Of a DNA stretch of 64,000 bases, positions 47,743 to 59,242 are shown piece after piece (position 1 is the first letter of the stretch; each line of letters opens with the position of its first letter). The notes under the pieces were generated by a model that saw only the letters and a program-made list of their open reading frames with translations, did no database searches and was not told the DNA's origin. Made by a program: the position numbers and the translations under genes. Source of the stretch: Eunapius fragilis (lineage: Eukaryota > Porifera > Demospongiae > Spongillida > Spongillidae); assembly GCA_963681505.1 (NCBI GenBank), contig OY811977.1, positions 5,387,223 through 5,451,222 on the forward strand. Reading direction: 5' to 3'.

Positions 47743-48037
47743 ACAAGTAGATAAAAAACATTCTCTATGAGAAAGTTGGTGGTATATAGGATTTGAAGGG
47801 CAATAGTGGTGTAAAAAGGAAGGAAACAAGGGTCTAATGATAAGGAAAAACGAAATAGTCCTATATTTAGCACACGGCTAATGTAACTAAACCCATCCTA
47901 CTATGTGTGCTAAATATAGGACTATTTCGTTTTTCCTTATCATTAGACCCTTGTTTCCTTCCTTTTTACACCACTATTGCCCTTCAAATCCTATATACCA
48001 CCAACTTTCTCATAGAGAATGTTTTTTATCTACTTGT
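47743..48037. mobile_element. Foldback MITE family F, copy B
   Basis: A 295-bp palindrome, ACAAGTAGATAAAAAAC to its complement, with a loop around CGGCTAATGTAACTAAACCC. Arms match each other almost perfectly, including copy-specific differences from copy A. It ends 31 bp before the subtilase start codon. Confidence 0.9.
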
Positions 48038-48068
48038 GATATATGTTATTCATCGCCTGGATTGCAAG

Positions 48069-50126
48069 ATGGCAGTTTTATCGATTGTGGTTTTTCTCCT
48101 TTCTATCGACATTTTGTGGGGTCTTCCAGCCAACAGTTACCAAGGTGTGCGCGCGCGCACTAATATGATTCGCTTTACGATCTGTATTGGTATAGCTCCC
48201 CTCATCAAGGGATCTCCAGGAGATGTTATCCTAGGAGAGTATATCGTCGTCCTCAAGTCCAAGCTTACCATAAAAGAAGGTACATAGTCTCTCTAAGGGT
48301 ACGCATTTTCACTACTTATGGCGCATGCTGTCTTGCACGTCCCGTATATATATAGTGACTAGACACATCGACCATGCTAGTGTGCTCATTGAACAAGACG
48401 CGGTGAATGGTTCCGCCCTGATTGATGTGTACAGTATTGGAGACTTTAACGGATATGCTGCCAAACTCGGCGACGAGTAAGGCTTCAAACAACCGCGCCG
48501 TACTTTTATCCACACACCCCCCCCTCCTCGGCCCCTCCCCCCACCCCACCCACCAAACCTCATCTATACGCCCCAGAGCGAGGGAGCGCATACGGGGGTT
48601 GGAGGAGGTCGAGTACGTGGAATGTAATCATTTAGTTCACGCTGATCAGAACTGCACTCTCCAGACAGAGGCAACATGGGTGAGTTTTGGGTGTAAGATA
48701 TGTACAACTGGTAGCAATTATTTTTTGTCGCTCTCACCCACCCATTGCATACTAACAATAGCTTTTTTTGTTATCGCATGTACTTCTCACAGGGTATTGT
48801 TCGAACAACGTACCGAAATTTGCCAACAATTGCCGACTATTCATATGGCTCTGGTAGGTCATCTATCTGACATGTGATATCGCTCGTTTTATAGCCTCTC
48901 GTTCTTATATATAGACGATGATGGGAAAGGAGTGGACGTTTACATCATCGACACGTAAGTCAATATGCTTTGGGAGCGGTTGATTTTCGAACTGCATGTC
49001 CTTATCTCTCCACGCATCCAACCAGAGGTATTGAAACGACTCATCCAGACTTCGGAGAAAGAGCAAAATGGGTTAGAGTATATGCTAAGATTATATTATT
49101 TGGGCATTTTACCGGCCGATTCTTTTTAAAAGGGTGTGGACTTCGTTGATAGTCCATCCCCTATGACAGATCTCAATGGACACGGGACCCATGTTGCAGG
49201 TACATGTAATATATATATGCGTGTATTAAATCCTTGCAAAATATATATCTGTTCCCAACAATGCAAATTCATACGTAGTCAGCTTGTAAGTGGACTGCGT
49301 ATTTTTAATGCCCTGCATAGGTACAGTAATGTCCAATACGTACGGACTAGCAAAGAAGGCCACTGCTATTGCTGTAAGAGTTCTTAACGAAAATGGATCA
49401 GGGACCAAAAGGTAGCCGAATAATAATGTTCCTTATATTTTGTTTTGATTTAATGGCGGCGGCTAGTAATGAACTGTGTTAGCTTAAATGCGATCTAGCA
49501 CTCTAGCGGCAACCTCTGTCTAATGATATATGGCTAAAAAATGTTATGAATTTTTAGTTGAAAGACAACTTATCTCCAAAGGTGAAGTATGAGATTCCAG
49601 AAAAATTGACCTTCTGGAGTTGTAATTTAAGGATAAAACCAGGCTTGTACTTTTTTTCAATACAACCACTATAAGATAGCATCAATTTCAAACCCACATA
49701 TCTTCCGAGCTAAACGACCCACATATATTTTCAGCATTTATTGCCACATCAGTGCTGTATTTAATCATCTTTACACTTTATATAGCAAAGTTCGGTAACA
49801 ACAAAAAATCTCCACATATACACTCTGCAGTGCTCTTCAACCATCTCTCCACATCATTATCCATTGAAACTATAATAGCTACTTCAGTTGGCCAAATACA
49901 ACAAACCGCACGGATTATTCATAAACCTCACTTGTGTTTTCTGCATCGTGAAAAACACTAGTTTCAATTGCACAAGGCAATAATAGATGGTGACAATCTT
50001 TTTCTCCTTGATTTTGTGTGCTGACCTCTTTGAAAAATGTCATGGCATCTGTGAAACCAACCCGAAGTACACCCTTTTGAAAGTTACTGCTCGTTATTGG
50101 TGCATAAAGAGCAGTAGCAGATCTGG

Positions 50127-50164
<38 letters not shown>

Positions 50165-50219
50165 GGCCCCCCAGCCCTTCGATAATATTATCCATAGCAG
50201 GAAATTAGGCAATCTAAAT

Positions 50220-50252
<33 letters not shown>

Positions 50253-52059
50253 ATCTTTTAACTGCCACGCCCCCTTTGTATGTCCGTGCCTGAAGAGGGT
50301 GCGCGCTATTACGAAACATAATGGTCCGGGAAATAGAAGTAATTAGTGCCTCATTAGTGCCTCATTATGAAACGTTCGTCTGGCAAGCTAAACAACTATC
50401 TCATTTTTAATACAATGTATGCTGAAATTATAGTTCCTTGGTTTCCATTATCCACTCGATCATGAATATAAATATTTCACGTGCACAAGCTCTGTACTAC
50501 TTTTAATAGCAAACCTAGTGTCCAGCCGCAAATGACAGTGAAGAATATCGGTTTATTAACTTATAACAATTGAGTCATTATACGCTGCGGGTCCGCACAA
50601 GACATCTCGAACCACATCGATCTAGATCGATCCGGCTCCGATCGCTTTAGGTCGAGTCCGCAATATTTATAGCGAACCGGATCGAGTCGGTTTGGGGTGG
50701 TCTTACACAATAACCACACACAATATAAACAATTACACACACAAAGTTCATCCACCTGCTGCACAAGGTGGGAGGAGGAACGACTCAGAATTAATTTAAT
50801 TTAAATCCTGAGTTATAGTGTTTTGCATTCTTTCGTAAACAATGTTTATAGCGATCAATTATCAGCCGATTTTGCTCGAGGTACAGATAATTTAAAAATA
50901 TGTATATTACGTGCACATAGAACATTATGCTACATTGTTGTTTACACAAAACATGTCCTGGTCACATCGTGCAATGTAATTTATTATAACATTTTCAGTG
51001 GAGTTATCAGCGGCATCAACTGGGTAGCAGCACAGCATACCACTGGCAAGAGATCAGTGGCAAAGTAGGTGTAGAACTATATGATCACGTGTCAGGGAAT
51101 TGTAGTAATAATGGTTGTTCTGCATCAATGCAGCATGTCCCTTGGGGGAGCCCATTCTGTTGCAGAGGACGCTGCGGTAGATGCAGCCGTGGAATTGGTG
51201 TGTTTATGTGTCGTGTGCATGTGGGTTTTGAGTGGGTGTATGTGTGCATGAGTGCATGTGTGTGAGAGAGAGGATGCATGCATGTGCGTATGCATTTTAA
51301 TAACATGCCTAAGTCATCATACCTCATTGACATATAACATGTCCTTGCCACTTTGCTGATTCACGCTTTTCTATATATCATTAACCCCTTCTTCCTCAGG
51401 GCGTCAACTTCATAGTTTCTGCAGGAAATTCCAATACAGATGCTTGCAACCAATCCCCAGCCAGTGCAACACAATGGTTTGGTTACTTTGTGTTTCAAAT
51501 GTATTAATAGATCCGTTTCCAAAATAGTGTGACTGTGATGGCAAGTGACTCAACTGATAAATTTGCGATATTTAGCAATTATGGAACATGCGCCCATATT
51601 ATAGCTCCAGTGAGTATACTCCACTCTGTCTGACTGATTTCATAGCCATACTTACAACAGGGAGTTAAAATTACTTCCACCTGGTTGGGAGGTGGAATCA
51701 ACACCATCTCAGGTATATTGCTTGGTATCAATGTAAGCATTTCAACTCCCAATCTATTTTCATTAGGTACATCAATGGCCTCACCCCATGTTGTAAGTAA
51801 CACATGCATATTCATCACCTATATACTTGCTCTGAGTAACTTTCCAGGCTGGTGTAGTTGCTAAGTATCTCAGCAGTCAGTCCTCAGTACCGTCACCATC
51901 AAGTGTCAAAACATGGCTAATAAACACGTAAGAATTGCTAGATGTTCATCACCCACTTACTAACTTCCACCAATTTGCAGCGCAAGTTCAAACAAGATCT
52001 CCAATGTCCCTACAACAATAAGCACACCAAACAAACTGCTCTTCAAGGACTGCCTTTAG
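48069..52059 (+). CDS. Secreted proteinase K-like subtilase (peptidase S8) with I9 propeptide, 17 exons
   Basis: Extracellular serine endopeptidase. Exons: 48069-48144, 48196-48279, 48356-48476, 48577-48679, 48793-48853, 48915-48954, 49026-49071, 49133-49199, 49321-49411, 50999-51064, 51134-51197, 51400-51476, 51528-51609, 51661-51712, 51767-51792, 51848-51927, 51981-52059, giving 404 residues with all phases consistent. Signal peptide is about 1-19 (MAVLSIVVFLLSIDILWG). An inhibitor-I9 prodomain (about 40-115) has YIVVLKS and YSIGDFNGYAAKL. The catalytic triad is Asp161 (VYIIDT), His194 (NGHGTHVAGT) and Ser346 (GTSMASPHVAG), with oxyanion Asn283 (SAGN). Most introns are 50-120 bp; intron 9 is about 1.6 kb and holds poly(G)/poly(C) tracts. 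Intron 1 is 51 bp, a multiple of 3 and stop-free, so retention would leave the frame open. No C-terminal P-domain, so it is not furin-like. Confidence 0.94.
50105..50275. mobile_element. Poly(G)/poly(C)-armed insertion in subtilase intron 9
   Basis: A G33 run (50130-50162) and a C27 run (50226-50252) face each other 63 bp apart and could pair. The flanks CAGTAGCAGATCTGGGG and ACTGCCACGCCCC resemble the ends of the MITE at 27926 and the sequence at 54897. Confidence 0.5.
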
Positions 52060-52227
52060 TCAAATGACTAGTCATATATTAGGAAGTGGATATTTGTCAT
52101 TACTATACTTACTTCAAAAGAACCATTAATAATATTATGATTTATTGCCTATTAGTCCAATTATTGAACAAAACACCAAACAAAAGAAGTCAGGAAGAAA
52201 CGTAAGAAGTCAGGAAACGTAAGAAGT

Positions 52228-52660
52228 CAGGAAGGTAAGAGCTCTCTTGCCAGGATAGCTCTGGCAATAGACCGGATCAGGGCAGTGTTCAATCGCCCAT
52301 AGATCTCAGCCATAGCTGATGACTTGGGGAAGACTGGTGAATGGCCAGGTGAGACGCCAGCCTTGAAACGGTAACATGGGCCTCTTTACCCCAATTTCCA
52401 TACGTCTCGACTGCCAGTGCTAACTCCTGGCATTTGGGTCCATTGGAGTGTAGCTTAGGGTCCTCTGCTGCAAGGGCTGCCACCCCAGCCTGGTGACATG
52501 ACTCACCTAAGATGGCCGTGCAGAGGGGTGATGTGATGGTGATGTCCAGTGCAGCAGGTTTGCCTCTGTCCCATCCAGCAATATGAATGTTAGCTGGTCT
52601 GGTATGAACAAGGTCTCTAGTTCGGCTATGGCCTCTTTCTACACTAACGCTCAGGTGGGC
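52228..52660 (-). pseudogene. Retroelement endonuclease C-terminal fragment
   Basis: The minus strand reads GKPAALDITITSPL, then an AALAAEDPKLHSNGPKCQEL block and LALAVETYGNWGKEA with SRLASHLA. This matches the C-terminal part of the element at 1-1.5 kb in the same order. It is a separate, better-preserved fragment, truncated at both sides. Confidence 0.66.
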
Positions 52661-52849
52661 ATGACGATGATTTATTATATACTTTAATGTAACAAGTGGT
52701 ATTTTATAACATAAGCGTCAACAATGAAGTATACAACATGAATATGAATACACAAATGCAACCAACACATCATAAATAGAGAGATAAATGAAAAAGATTT
52801 TTAAGCATGACATTCAGGCAAAGATTGTGGGCAACCTGCTCCATCGTCC

Positions 52850-53280
52850 ATACCAATTGCACTCCTCTATATGGTGCAAGAGCCCCTCAGACAGAGGTTT
52901 GTTGCTCTGAGTATTGCGATAGAAAGTCGTGCTCTCATCCATCCTAGTACTTTACTGATGGATTTTGCCCACTTATGAGCAAGTTTCTGAGCAATTTGTT
53001 TGCAAAAAAATTTGCTCCTCGACCCAGGACTCCGTCAACTGACACAACAAGAGGTGTGAAGGAGGCTCCGTGAAGAGCTGCTGCTTCTGAGTATTTCCTC
53101 TTCTTTTCTTCCTCAGTTGAAGAGAGAACAGCAGTAACAACTCATTGTGAGTGTGATGGGACGTCAGTGTCTGTGACACGTACGTCAAACAACACCAAAA
53201 TCTGGGACTGCGATACTCAGATCAGCAATTAAGGAGGGTACACCTTCTGCATCATTTGCCTTTTGCACGATTGACTTTAA
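52850..53280 (-). pseudogene. Retroelement fragment, second endonuclease family
   Basis: The minus strand reads ANDAEGVPSLIADL, then across stops KKRKYSEAAALHGASFTPLV with VSVDGVLGRGANFFL. This order follows the RHNE block in related elements, and the first part matches 6.65-6.8 kb. Frameshifted and interrupted. Confidence 0.58.
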
Positions 53281-53595
53281 TTTTATTTAAACATGAAACA
53301 TTAGATACACATAACAAAGTTAAACACATACTCTAGATAGAATGGCTCTGGAGTTGATAATTTGTAATTTAAATTAGTAATTTGGTCTTATTTAGCATGT
53401 AAATATAAAACAGAACATGCATGCTAAGTACTGAAGGGTTATTATACTTAGGGATAGTTAAGACACTTGGACAATTGACCCGGCCTTCTGATTTACGCAG
53501 GCAAAATCAAATGTCTTTATATCAATATAGGCCACCCTCATACAATATGATGAATACAAACACTTGGAGATACTGTTTAGTGTTTCTATTTTGAT

Positions 53596-53737
53596 GTAAA
53601 TATAGGATCCGTTGTGCTTTGTAATAATTTTCCCATATTGTTAGACCCTCGTTTCCTTGCTGTTTACATCAATATTGCCTTCAAATACTTAATCCTCCAA
53701 CTTTCTCATTATGAATGTTTTTAGGTATACTAGTATA
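53596..53737. mobile_element. Foldback MITE family F, copy E (one diverged arm)
   Basis: Matches only the right arm of copies A and B: TAAATATAGGA, TTAGACCCTCGTTTCCTTGC, CCTTCAAATACTTAATCCTC and CAACTTTCTCATTATGAATG. No left arm remains. Confidence 0.7.
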
Positions 53738-55174
53738 TTTTGATAGCTCAACCATCGGCAAGACGTTTGATAGTGGTTCCAAACTTGAGTCACTATCCTC
53801 CTAAGTCATTAGAACATGTTAGCATATAATTTGAATTCTATAAGATGGTAAAACAATGAGGCTATTTTGCAGCTCTCAGTTGGCTTAGTTGATATACAAA
53901 ACTCATTTTTTGTCCCTTGTGCAAATCGACTATACGCAGGTAAATGTTACATATGTATATATATAAAGGCATCTTCATAACAATGACAATGGCACAATGC
54001 TAGAACTATATGTGTACTTTAGTTTATAAGCTTCTGCCTAACATTCTTAGGTAGAAATGATTGTGGGACATGAATTATGTATTGGCTGATTTGGTTATGA
54101 AAACGTTTCTTTATAAGAACACAGTTCACATTAAATGCATCGTAATCCACAATGGTCATTGCATATATACCATGCATAGTGTTTGAAGGAATATGCACAA
54201 TACACTGGTATTTGGCCAGCATTGTGAGTGCCATAGTAAATGCAATTTTTTTTAGATCTCATACCAAAGATACTAAAAGCACGACAAAGTGGATACAGAA
54301 AAAATGGAGCATTTTACACCATACTTACGTATGTCGCTGTCTTGCAATACTCACAGCCATTGCACCTGCCTCTAGTTCACCTTCGTTTGACACAGGTTGG
54401 ATGATAAGAAAAACATGAGCCAAGGTTTTATGAACAATGGGACAGGTATTTCAACACTATTCAGTTTCACTGGTGCAGTACTTATATTATTATACCAGTG
54501 TCAAAAGGAATAAGTATATTGTACTGGGTAACATTTTGTAAAGGTGATTTATCTGATTCAGTATGTACCAATTAGTAAACTGATGTAAAGTGATATGGAC
54601 ACTGTTCATTAAAATGGAATACAACGAAATCAGTAGTTCTTGATAGGGAGGGTTCACAATTAAAATAGTTGGGGCGGGGGGGGGACCTGTCTGATGTTGC
54701 ACACCTTGATTATGAGTGCCCCTTGGATGCATGTGTATCCCTTGCTCTGGAGTCATGTGGAAATACGTAATACGATATGTTTATCAAGAAGGCATGAAAT
54801 TACAAGTACATATACAATTACACATACCCTGCACTTATTTTGGTAGAAAACAATTCTAGGTAATTTTGAACGTTACACTGGATTCTATTTAATCATGCAG
54901 CAGTGGCGGATCCAGGAATTCGGCAAGGCGGGGATCCGACATGAATAATTAATAAGGGGGAGGAGCGGAAGAGTTACCTTGTCGAACTGGGGGTATGGGG
55001 AGAGATGCAGCATGTGTATATGCAGAATTCGATGTAGAGGGAAAGCGCTGAACAATGAAATTCAGAACACCGATAGAGTGCATATGGCATAATCATTATT
55101 CCCCTAGTGATTGTTTATCGCCACGCCCCCGTAATTGTCCTATTTAGTCGTAAACGGAGGAGACCCTTCGAACG
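53738..55174. other. Mostly non-coding; two exon-like minus-strand stretches
   Basis: On the minus strand, an exon-like piece near 54330-54390 has donor CATAC|GTAAGT, and an acceptor TGCTTTTAG lies near 54255. An open stretch at 54019-54234 contains CIVHIPSNTMHGIYAMTIVD. No consistent gene could be assembled and no family was recognised. Sequence near 54897 (CAGTGGCGGATCCAGG) resembles a MITE end. Confidence 0.3.
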
Positions 55175-57103
55175 ATGTCGATGTCTGACTCTTTAGAGGA
55201 GACCTGCTTCAAATATGTCCTCCGTCATCTTGGGAATTTTCCTTGCGACATGCTTCAGCGACTGCCTAACGTCATGCGTTACAAAATGCTGCTGTGTTTA
55301 CCTGCGACCGTGATATGGCGTATGGAGACAACACCTTTCGTCCAAGGGCTGGACATGGAGACGGTGTGGAAACAGCTGTGTAGCGATCGCCTGGCTCTAC
55401 ATAGTGGTCAACGCAATGAAGTGTGGTCCTGCTCTAAGGGAACTCAAGGCTGCTTGAATTCGACCCACGACAGAGGAACCATGGCGTCTCTAGGGGTCCC
55501 ATTAGTGTTCCACGATTGTGTTGTGACAGGCCTTAACCACGTGGGGTCGGCTACTATAAACTGTCACCACTTGTCGTCCAGGAGTCTTTACTTTTTATTT
55601 ATTTGGAAATCACTTTGCAGTGAAAAAGCCTTCAATGAAAACCATCACTTTTTGACCAAGATGCTGTTCCATTCAGTCTCCCCACTAGAAACAATTTATT
55701 CTTCACCAATACTTCCCTCCTCGTCTCACTGCATACTTTTCAACATCCTCAATGTACCACTTGAGTTGGTTTCTGTACACCAACAATCAATGTCCTGCAC
55801 AAGCACCTCACCTTCCTCCAACTATGACACTTATGTTAACACACTAATGAGTTTTTTGGCATTAGAGTGTCATGCTAGGCCGACATTCCTGTACATCAAC
55901 ATGTCACACTCTTTTCTGATTGAGCAAAGTGCAAATGTACTACTTGAGCTGCTGAGGGACATAGTCATGCTAAGTCTGGAGTACAGCCCCTATTACAGAG
56001 CTCTTTTAGAAGCAGCATTACACAATCCTGATAAAGATCTAGTATTGGCTATACGAGGACATGGAGCAGCTGCAGATTTGATTCAGATTGCTCGTCTTCA
56101 TAAGAAACTGCACCTTCAGTTTTCATTCAGTGGGCGCAACAAATCCGAGCCTGAGCTCACTGGCCTGATCACTGCTCTGGGTCAGTGCATGACATCACTA
56201 GATATTTGCTTGCCAGAGTCAAGTCACAAATTAGGAGCCCTGTGCCTTTCACTGGTAAAGAGTTTTCACATCACTAGACTTTCACTAGATGGTGTGTTGT
56301 GTGCTGCACATGCCGTTTTGCTAGTCACTTCATTCCTTGCTACACCATGCTCTGCTCATCAGAGTCTATATTTAAAAAGAATTCTAATTTCAACAACAAA
56401 AGACAAAATTCAATTAGAGCCAGAACCTGCTGTGTGTACTGATTTGAAGCAAAGGAACGACGACTATTGGAAGTTGAAGTCATTGTTCATTAGTAGTGAA
56501 AATAATGAATTTTCCAGCTGGGTTCTCAGCCTGTCATGCTACAAGATCTTTTCACTTGAAATAGTTGATTACACTGCAAATTTCAATATTGCAATGTTCA
56601 ACCTACCCATTCAAGTTCAGAAGTTTAATCTGTCGATTACTGCAGCGCACACAACAATTGACTCATTAGTACTTAGCAAGATAATGATGACTGTTGCTAG
56701 CCCCGCTCTGCAATGCATGTGTTTGGACCTTAACTGCAAGACCTCTTTGGGACCAAGCTCAATTATAAGGTCTCTAACTGCCTTTTTAAACAATCTGATC
56801 CATGTAGGCATGCTTCTTCAGTTTCAAGTCCGTATTCATGAAAATAATGAAATCGACAGTAGTGATCTATTCATTTTCTTTACCACATTATTTAACTTGC
56901 CATACATTTCAGGGCTAAATTTCAAATTGGATTGCCGGAATTGTGATTGCAATCACTCACTTGTTCTTGATGCCTGGCAGCAAGGTGGTAAATCTATCCC
57001 AGCACAATTCTATTTTCGTACTAGCAGCATTGAATGGAAAATGTTGCCAACTCCTCTCAACATACCACAGACTGTGACCATAGTAACAGCAATTAACAAT
57101 TAA
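55175..57103 (+). CDS. F-box/leucine-rich-like protein, lineage-expanded family, intronless
   Basis: A 642-residue single exon from ATG 55175 (MSMSDSLEETCFKYVLRHLG). The N-terminal about 55 residues, with a LP..MRYKMLLCLPATVIWRME pattern, look like an F-box-like helical motif. The rest is a series of amphipathic Leu-rich segments (for example LTRLSLDGVL-like and LECHARPTFLYINMS), plausibly irregular leucine-rich repeats. No signal peptide or membrane helix. I associate this N-terminal pattern (LP.RLR.KLL..LP..D..RLE) with large families in demosponge genomes, from memory and unverified. Role unknown; substrate selection for ubiquitin ligase is a possibility only. Codon pattern and length strongly support a real gene. 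Confidence 0.78.
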   Translation: MSMSDSLEETCFKYVLRHLGNFPCDMLQRLPNVMRYKMLLCLPATVIWRMETTPFVQGLDMETVWKQLCSDRLALHSGQRNEVWSCSKGTQGCLNSTHDRGTMASLGVPLVFHDCVVTGLNHVGSATINCHHLSSRSLYFLFIWKSLCSEKAFNENHHFLTKMLFHSVSPLETIYSSPILPSSSHCILFNILNVPLELVSVHQQSMSCTSTSPSSNYDTYVNTLMSFLALECHARPTFLYINMSHSFLIEQSANVLLELLRDIVMLSLEYSPYYRALLEAALHNPDKDLVLAIRGHGAAADLIQIARLHKKLHLQFSFSGRNKSEPELTGLITALGQCMTSLDICLPESSHKLGALCLSLVKSFHITRLSLDGVLCAAHAVLLVTSFLATPCSAHQSLYLKRILISTTKDKIQLEPEPAVCTDLKQRNDDYWKLKSLFISSENNEFSSWVLSLSCYKIFSLEIVDYTANFNIAMFNLPIQVQKFNLSITAAHTTIDSLVLSKIMMTVASPALQCMCLDLNCKTSLGPSSIIRSLTAFLNNLIHVGMLLQFQVRIHENNEIDSSDLFIFFTTLFNLPYISGLNFKLDCRNCDCNHSLVLDAWQQGGKSIPAQFYFRTSSIEWKMLPTPLNIPQTVTIVTAINN

Positions 57104-57625
57104 GAGTATAAATGTAACTAACAATTAAGTTATGCATGGATGGCTAAAGTCGCAACTTGATATGCATCTTTTTTGTTAGATAATAATATGGACATATTCA
57201 CGATTGGCATCGAATGTTAAAATGGCAGCCAGTTACTCCTCCGGCCTTTTGCCAGTTCAAAGTACGCATGGGTCTATACGACCGTACGTGCGAGGATTAC
57301 TTATAATCCCAAATAGCTCAGGTTGAAACGTGATAATGACTTAAGCATCTTTATAATATCACTATGTGCATGTAAAAAGCGATTTTTATAATCATTCGTC
57401 ACAACTACAGCACTCTGGCCGAAAGGTTATGTGGAGGCAATATTTCAGTAATGAGGCTGGATTATTGCAGGACATGAATGTCCCATAGTACTTACTATCT
57501 TTATATCCCGTGACTATTGAAGATCATCTTTACATGCAGTTATAAATTATTGTTTGAATTGAAGATTATCTTTACATGCAGTTATAAATTGAATTGAAAT
57601 TTGGCCATGCGCACCTTTAATTTAG
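57104..57625. other. No gene; short tandem duplication
   Basis: A block TTGAAGAT-ATCTTTACATG-CAGTTATAAATT occurs twice in tandem between about 57516 and 57595. Otherwise unremarkable. Confidence 0.5.
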
Positions 57626-57686
57626 GCACATATGCACACACACAGACACACACACACCCACCAACACGCACACGCACACACACACA

Positions 57687-57755
<69 letters not shown>
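57626..57755. repeat. (CA)n microsatellite
   Basis: Long CA-rich run, pure from about 57686 to 57755. Confidence 0.95.
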
Positions 57756-57757
<2 letters not shown>

Positions 57758-58389
57758 CTAAAGCACATCCAGAAGAGTTCCATGGCCTCCACTACACGCA
57801 AATGCATGTTGACGTCTCATACCTCCACTAGATATGCATGCATATGCTCAAACCCGGACTGTGCACTGTCGAGAGGTTCAGAAAATGACTTAGGGTTCTG
57901 TGACAGGACAATACAGCGAAGGATGGGACAGGGTCGTGTATAAGAGGCTCTCCGTTTACATGTACATGTAAGTACATGGTCATGTCCCATGGCATCCACT
58001 ACATGCCAGCACATATACAACGCACCTGTCCTGTACATGCAAGATACCAGTCCATGCAGGGTGAGTGGATGGTGGGTGGAGGGGAGAGGGGACACCATTG
58101 AGGAGCAATGGGGAGCAGTATTATACTCATGACAGTTTAAAATTAATGGCTTATCTTGAACAATAGCTATACAAAATGCGCGGGCTTGTATGCAACTTTC
58201 TTTCTTACGTTCCAACGGGTCACCACACAACTTCCATAGCGGTGACTGCTTGATGTAAGCAACGACACGTACAGGTTTTTAAAAATGACATTTATTATAC
58301 GACATTAATCCTACATGGTATATACCGCGGGTTCCGATTGGGGAGGTCGGACACTCGAGAGAGTGTGGGTCTGGTTATGAAACTTCCAA

Positions 58390-58804
58390 ATGCGAAATTT
58401 ACGCATTAAGAGGTCAAAATGCGATCAGTTCGGCGCAGGAGCTAACATCCTCCTGGGGCGTACTGGTTGTCTACTATGCCCGCTAACTGCCATAATAAAA
58501 TTCATTAACTGCAGAGGCGATTCGCCAGGGTATTTCTTCGCTGACGGGGAGAAGAAGTCCATCACCAAGCCACGTTTCATTGCACAGTTGAGAGGCTTAC
58601 ATGAAGGCGGCAGGCTTCCCCAAGCGATCAGTTCGCTGGCCACAGTTTCCGCATCGGGGCCGCCACGACAGCTGCGAAAGCGGGAATGGAAGACTCCATG
58701 ATCCAACCCCTGGGCAGATGGCATAGTGCGGCGTTCCTGCGTTATATCCGCACGCCTCATGACCGCCTCGCAGCACTGCCCGTATCATTAGCTGGTGAGG
58801 ACTA
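58390..58804 (+). pseudogene. Tyrosine recombinase C-terminal fragment (mobile-element integrase)
   Basis: Frame 1 (58390 onward) has KRSKCDQFGAGANILLGRTG and CLLCPLTAIIKF. After a one-base shift near 58620 the protein continues in another frame with FAGHSFRIGAATTAAKAG and LGRWHSAAFLRYIRTP, ending at TAG about 58804. These are the R-H-x-x-R/Y core elements of phage-integrase-fold recombinases as found in DIRS- or Crypton-type elements. The upstream half of the enzyme is missing. GC content is higher than in the flanks. Confidence 0.72.
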
Positions 58805-58835
58805 GAATTCTATGATACAATTTGGTTATACTTAT

Positions 58836-59176
58836 ACAAGTAAATAAAAACATTCTATAACGAGAGAGTTGTTGGTATATATAGGATTGACCAGTGGTGG
58901 TGTAAAAGCACGGTAACAAGAGGGGCAGGAATTTTACTGAAATAGGCCTATATTTAGACCAATACTCAGGTATGCACTGTTACAGTGTGAGTAGTCTCGT
59001 ACCCAGACCCACATCGCAGCTGCGGATGGAATACATCACCGCCTACGCGAGTAGTGGCGTAGGCGGTGATGTATTCCATCCGCAGCTGCGATGTGGGTCT
59101 GGGTACGAGACTACAGTGTCAGTGTGCTAAAAATAGGCCTATTTCAATTTTCCAGTGAAATTTCTGTCCCTCTTGC
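58836..59176. mobile_element. Foldback MITE family F, copy C, with a nested insertion
   Basis: The left arm starts ACAAGTAAATAAAAACATTC and continues with GGTGGTGTAAAA and AATAGGCCTATATTTAG. The right arm retains GTGCTAAAAATAGGCCTATT but lacks the outer end. Its loop is occupied by a second palindromic element. Confidence 0.72.
58989..59118. mobile_element. Perfect-palindrome element nested in copy C
   Basis: 58991-59114 consists of two exact 58-bp inverted arms (GTAGTCTCGTACCCAGACCC...) around an 8-nt centre. TACAGTGT precedes (58981-58988) and ends (59111-59118) the insertion, consistent with an 8-bp target duplication of hAT type. Confidence 0.75.
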
Positions 59177-59182
59177 TGTACA

Positions 59183-59242
59183 AAGTCGGGCAGGCCCTAC
59201 TACCGCGTTTGGTCAGGTAGTAGGGTGACAAGCCCGACCAAA
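59183..59242. repeat. Imperfect hairpin
   Basis: GTCGGGCAGGCCCTACTACC pairs with GGTAGTAGGGTGACAAGCCC-GAC about 12 nt later. Confidence 0.6.
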
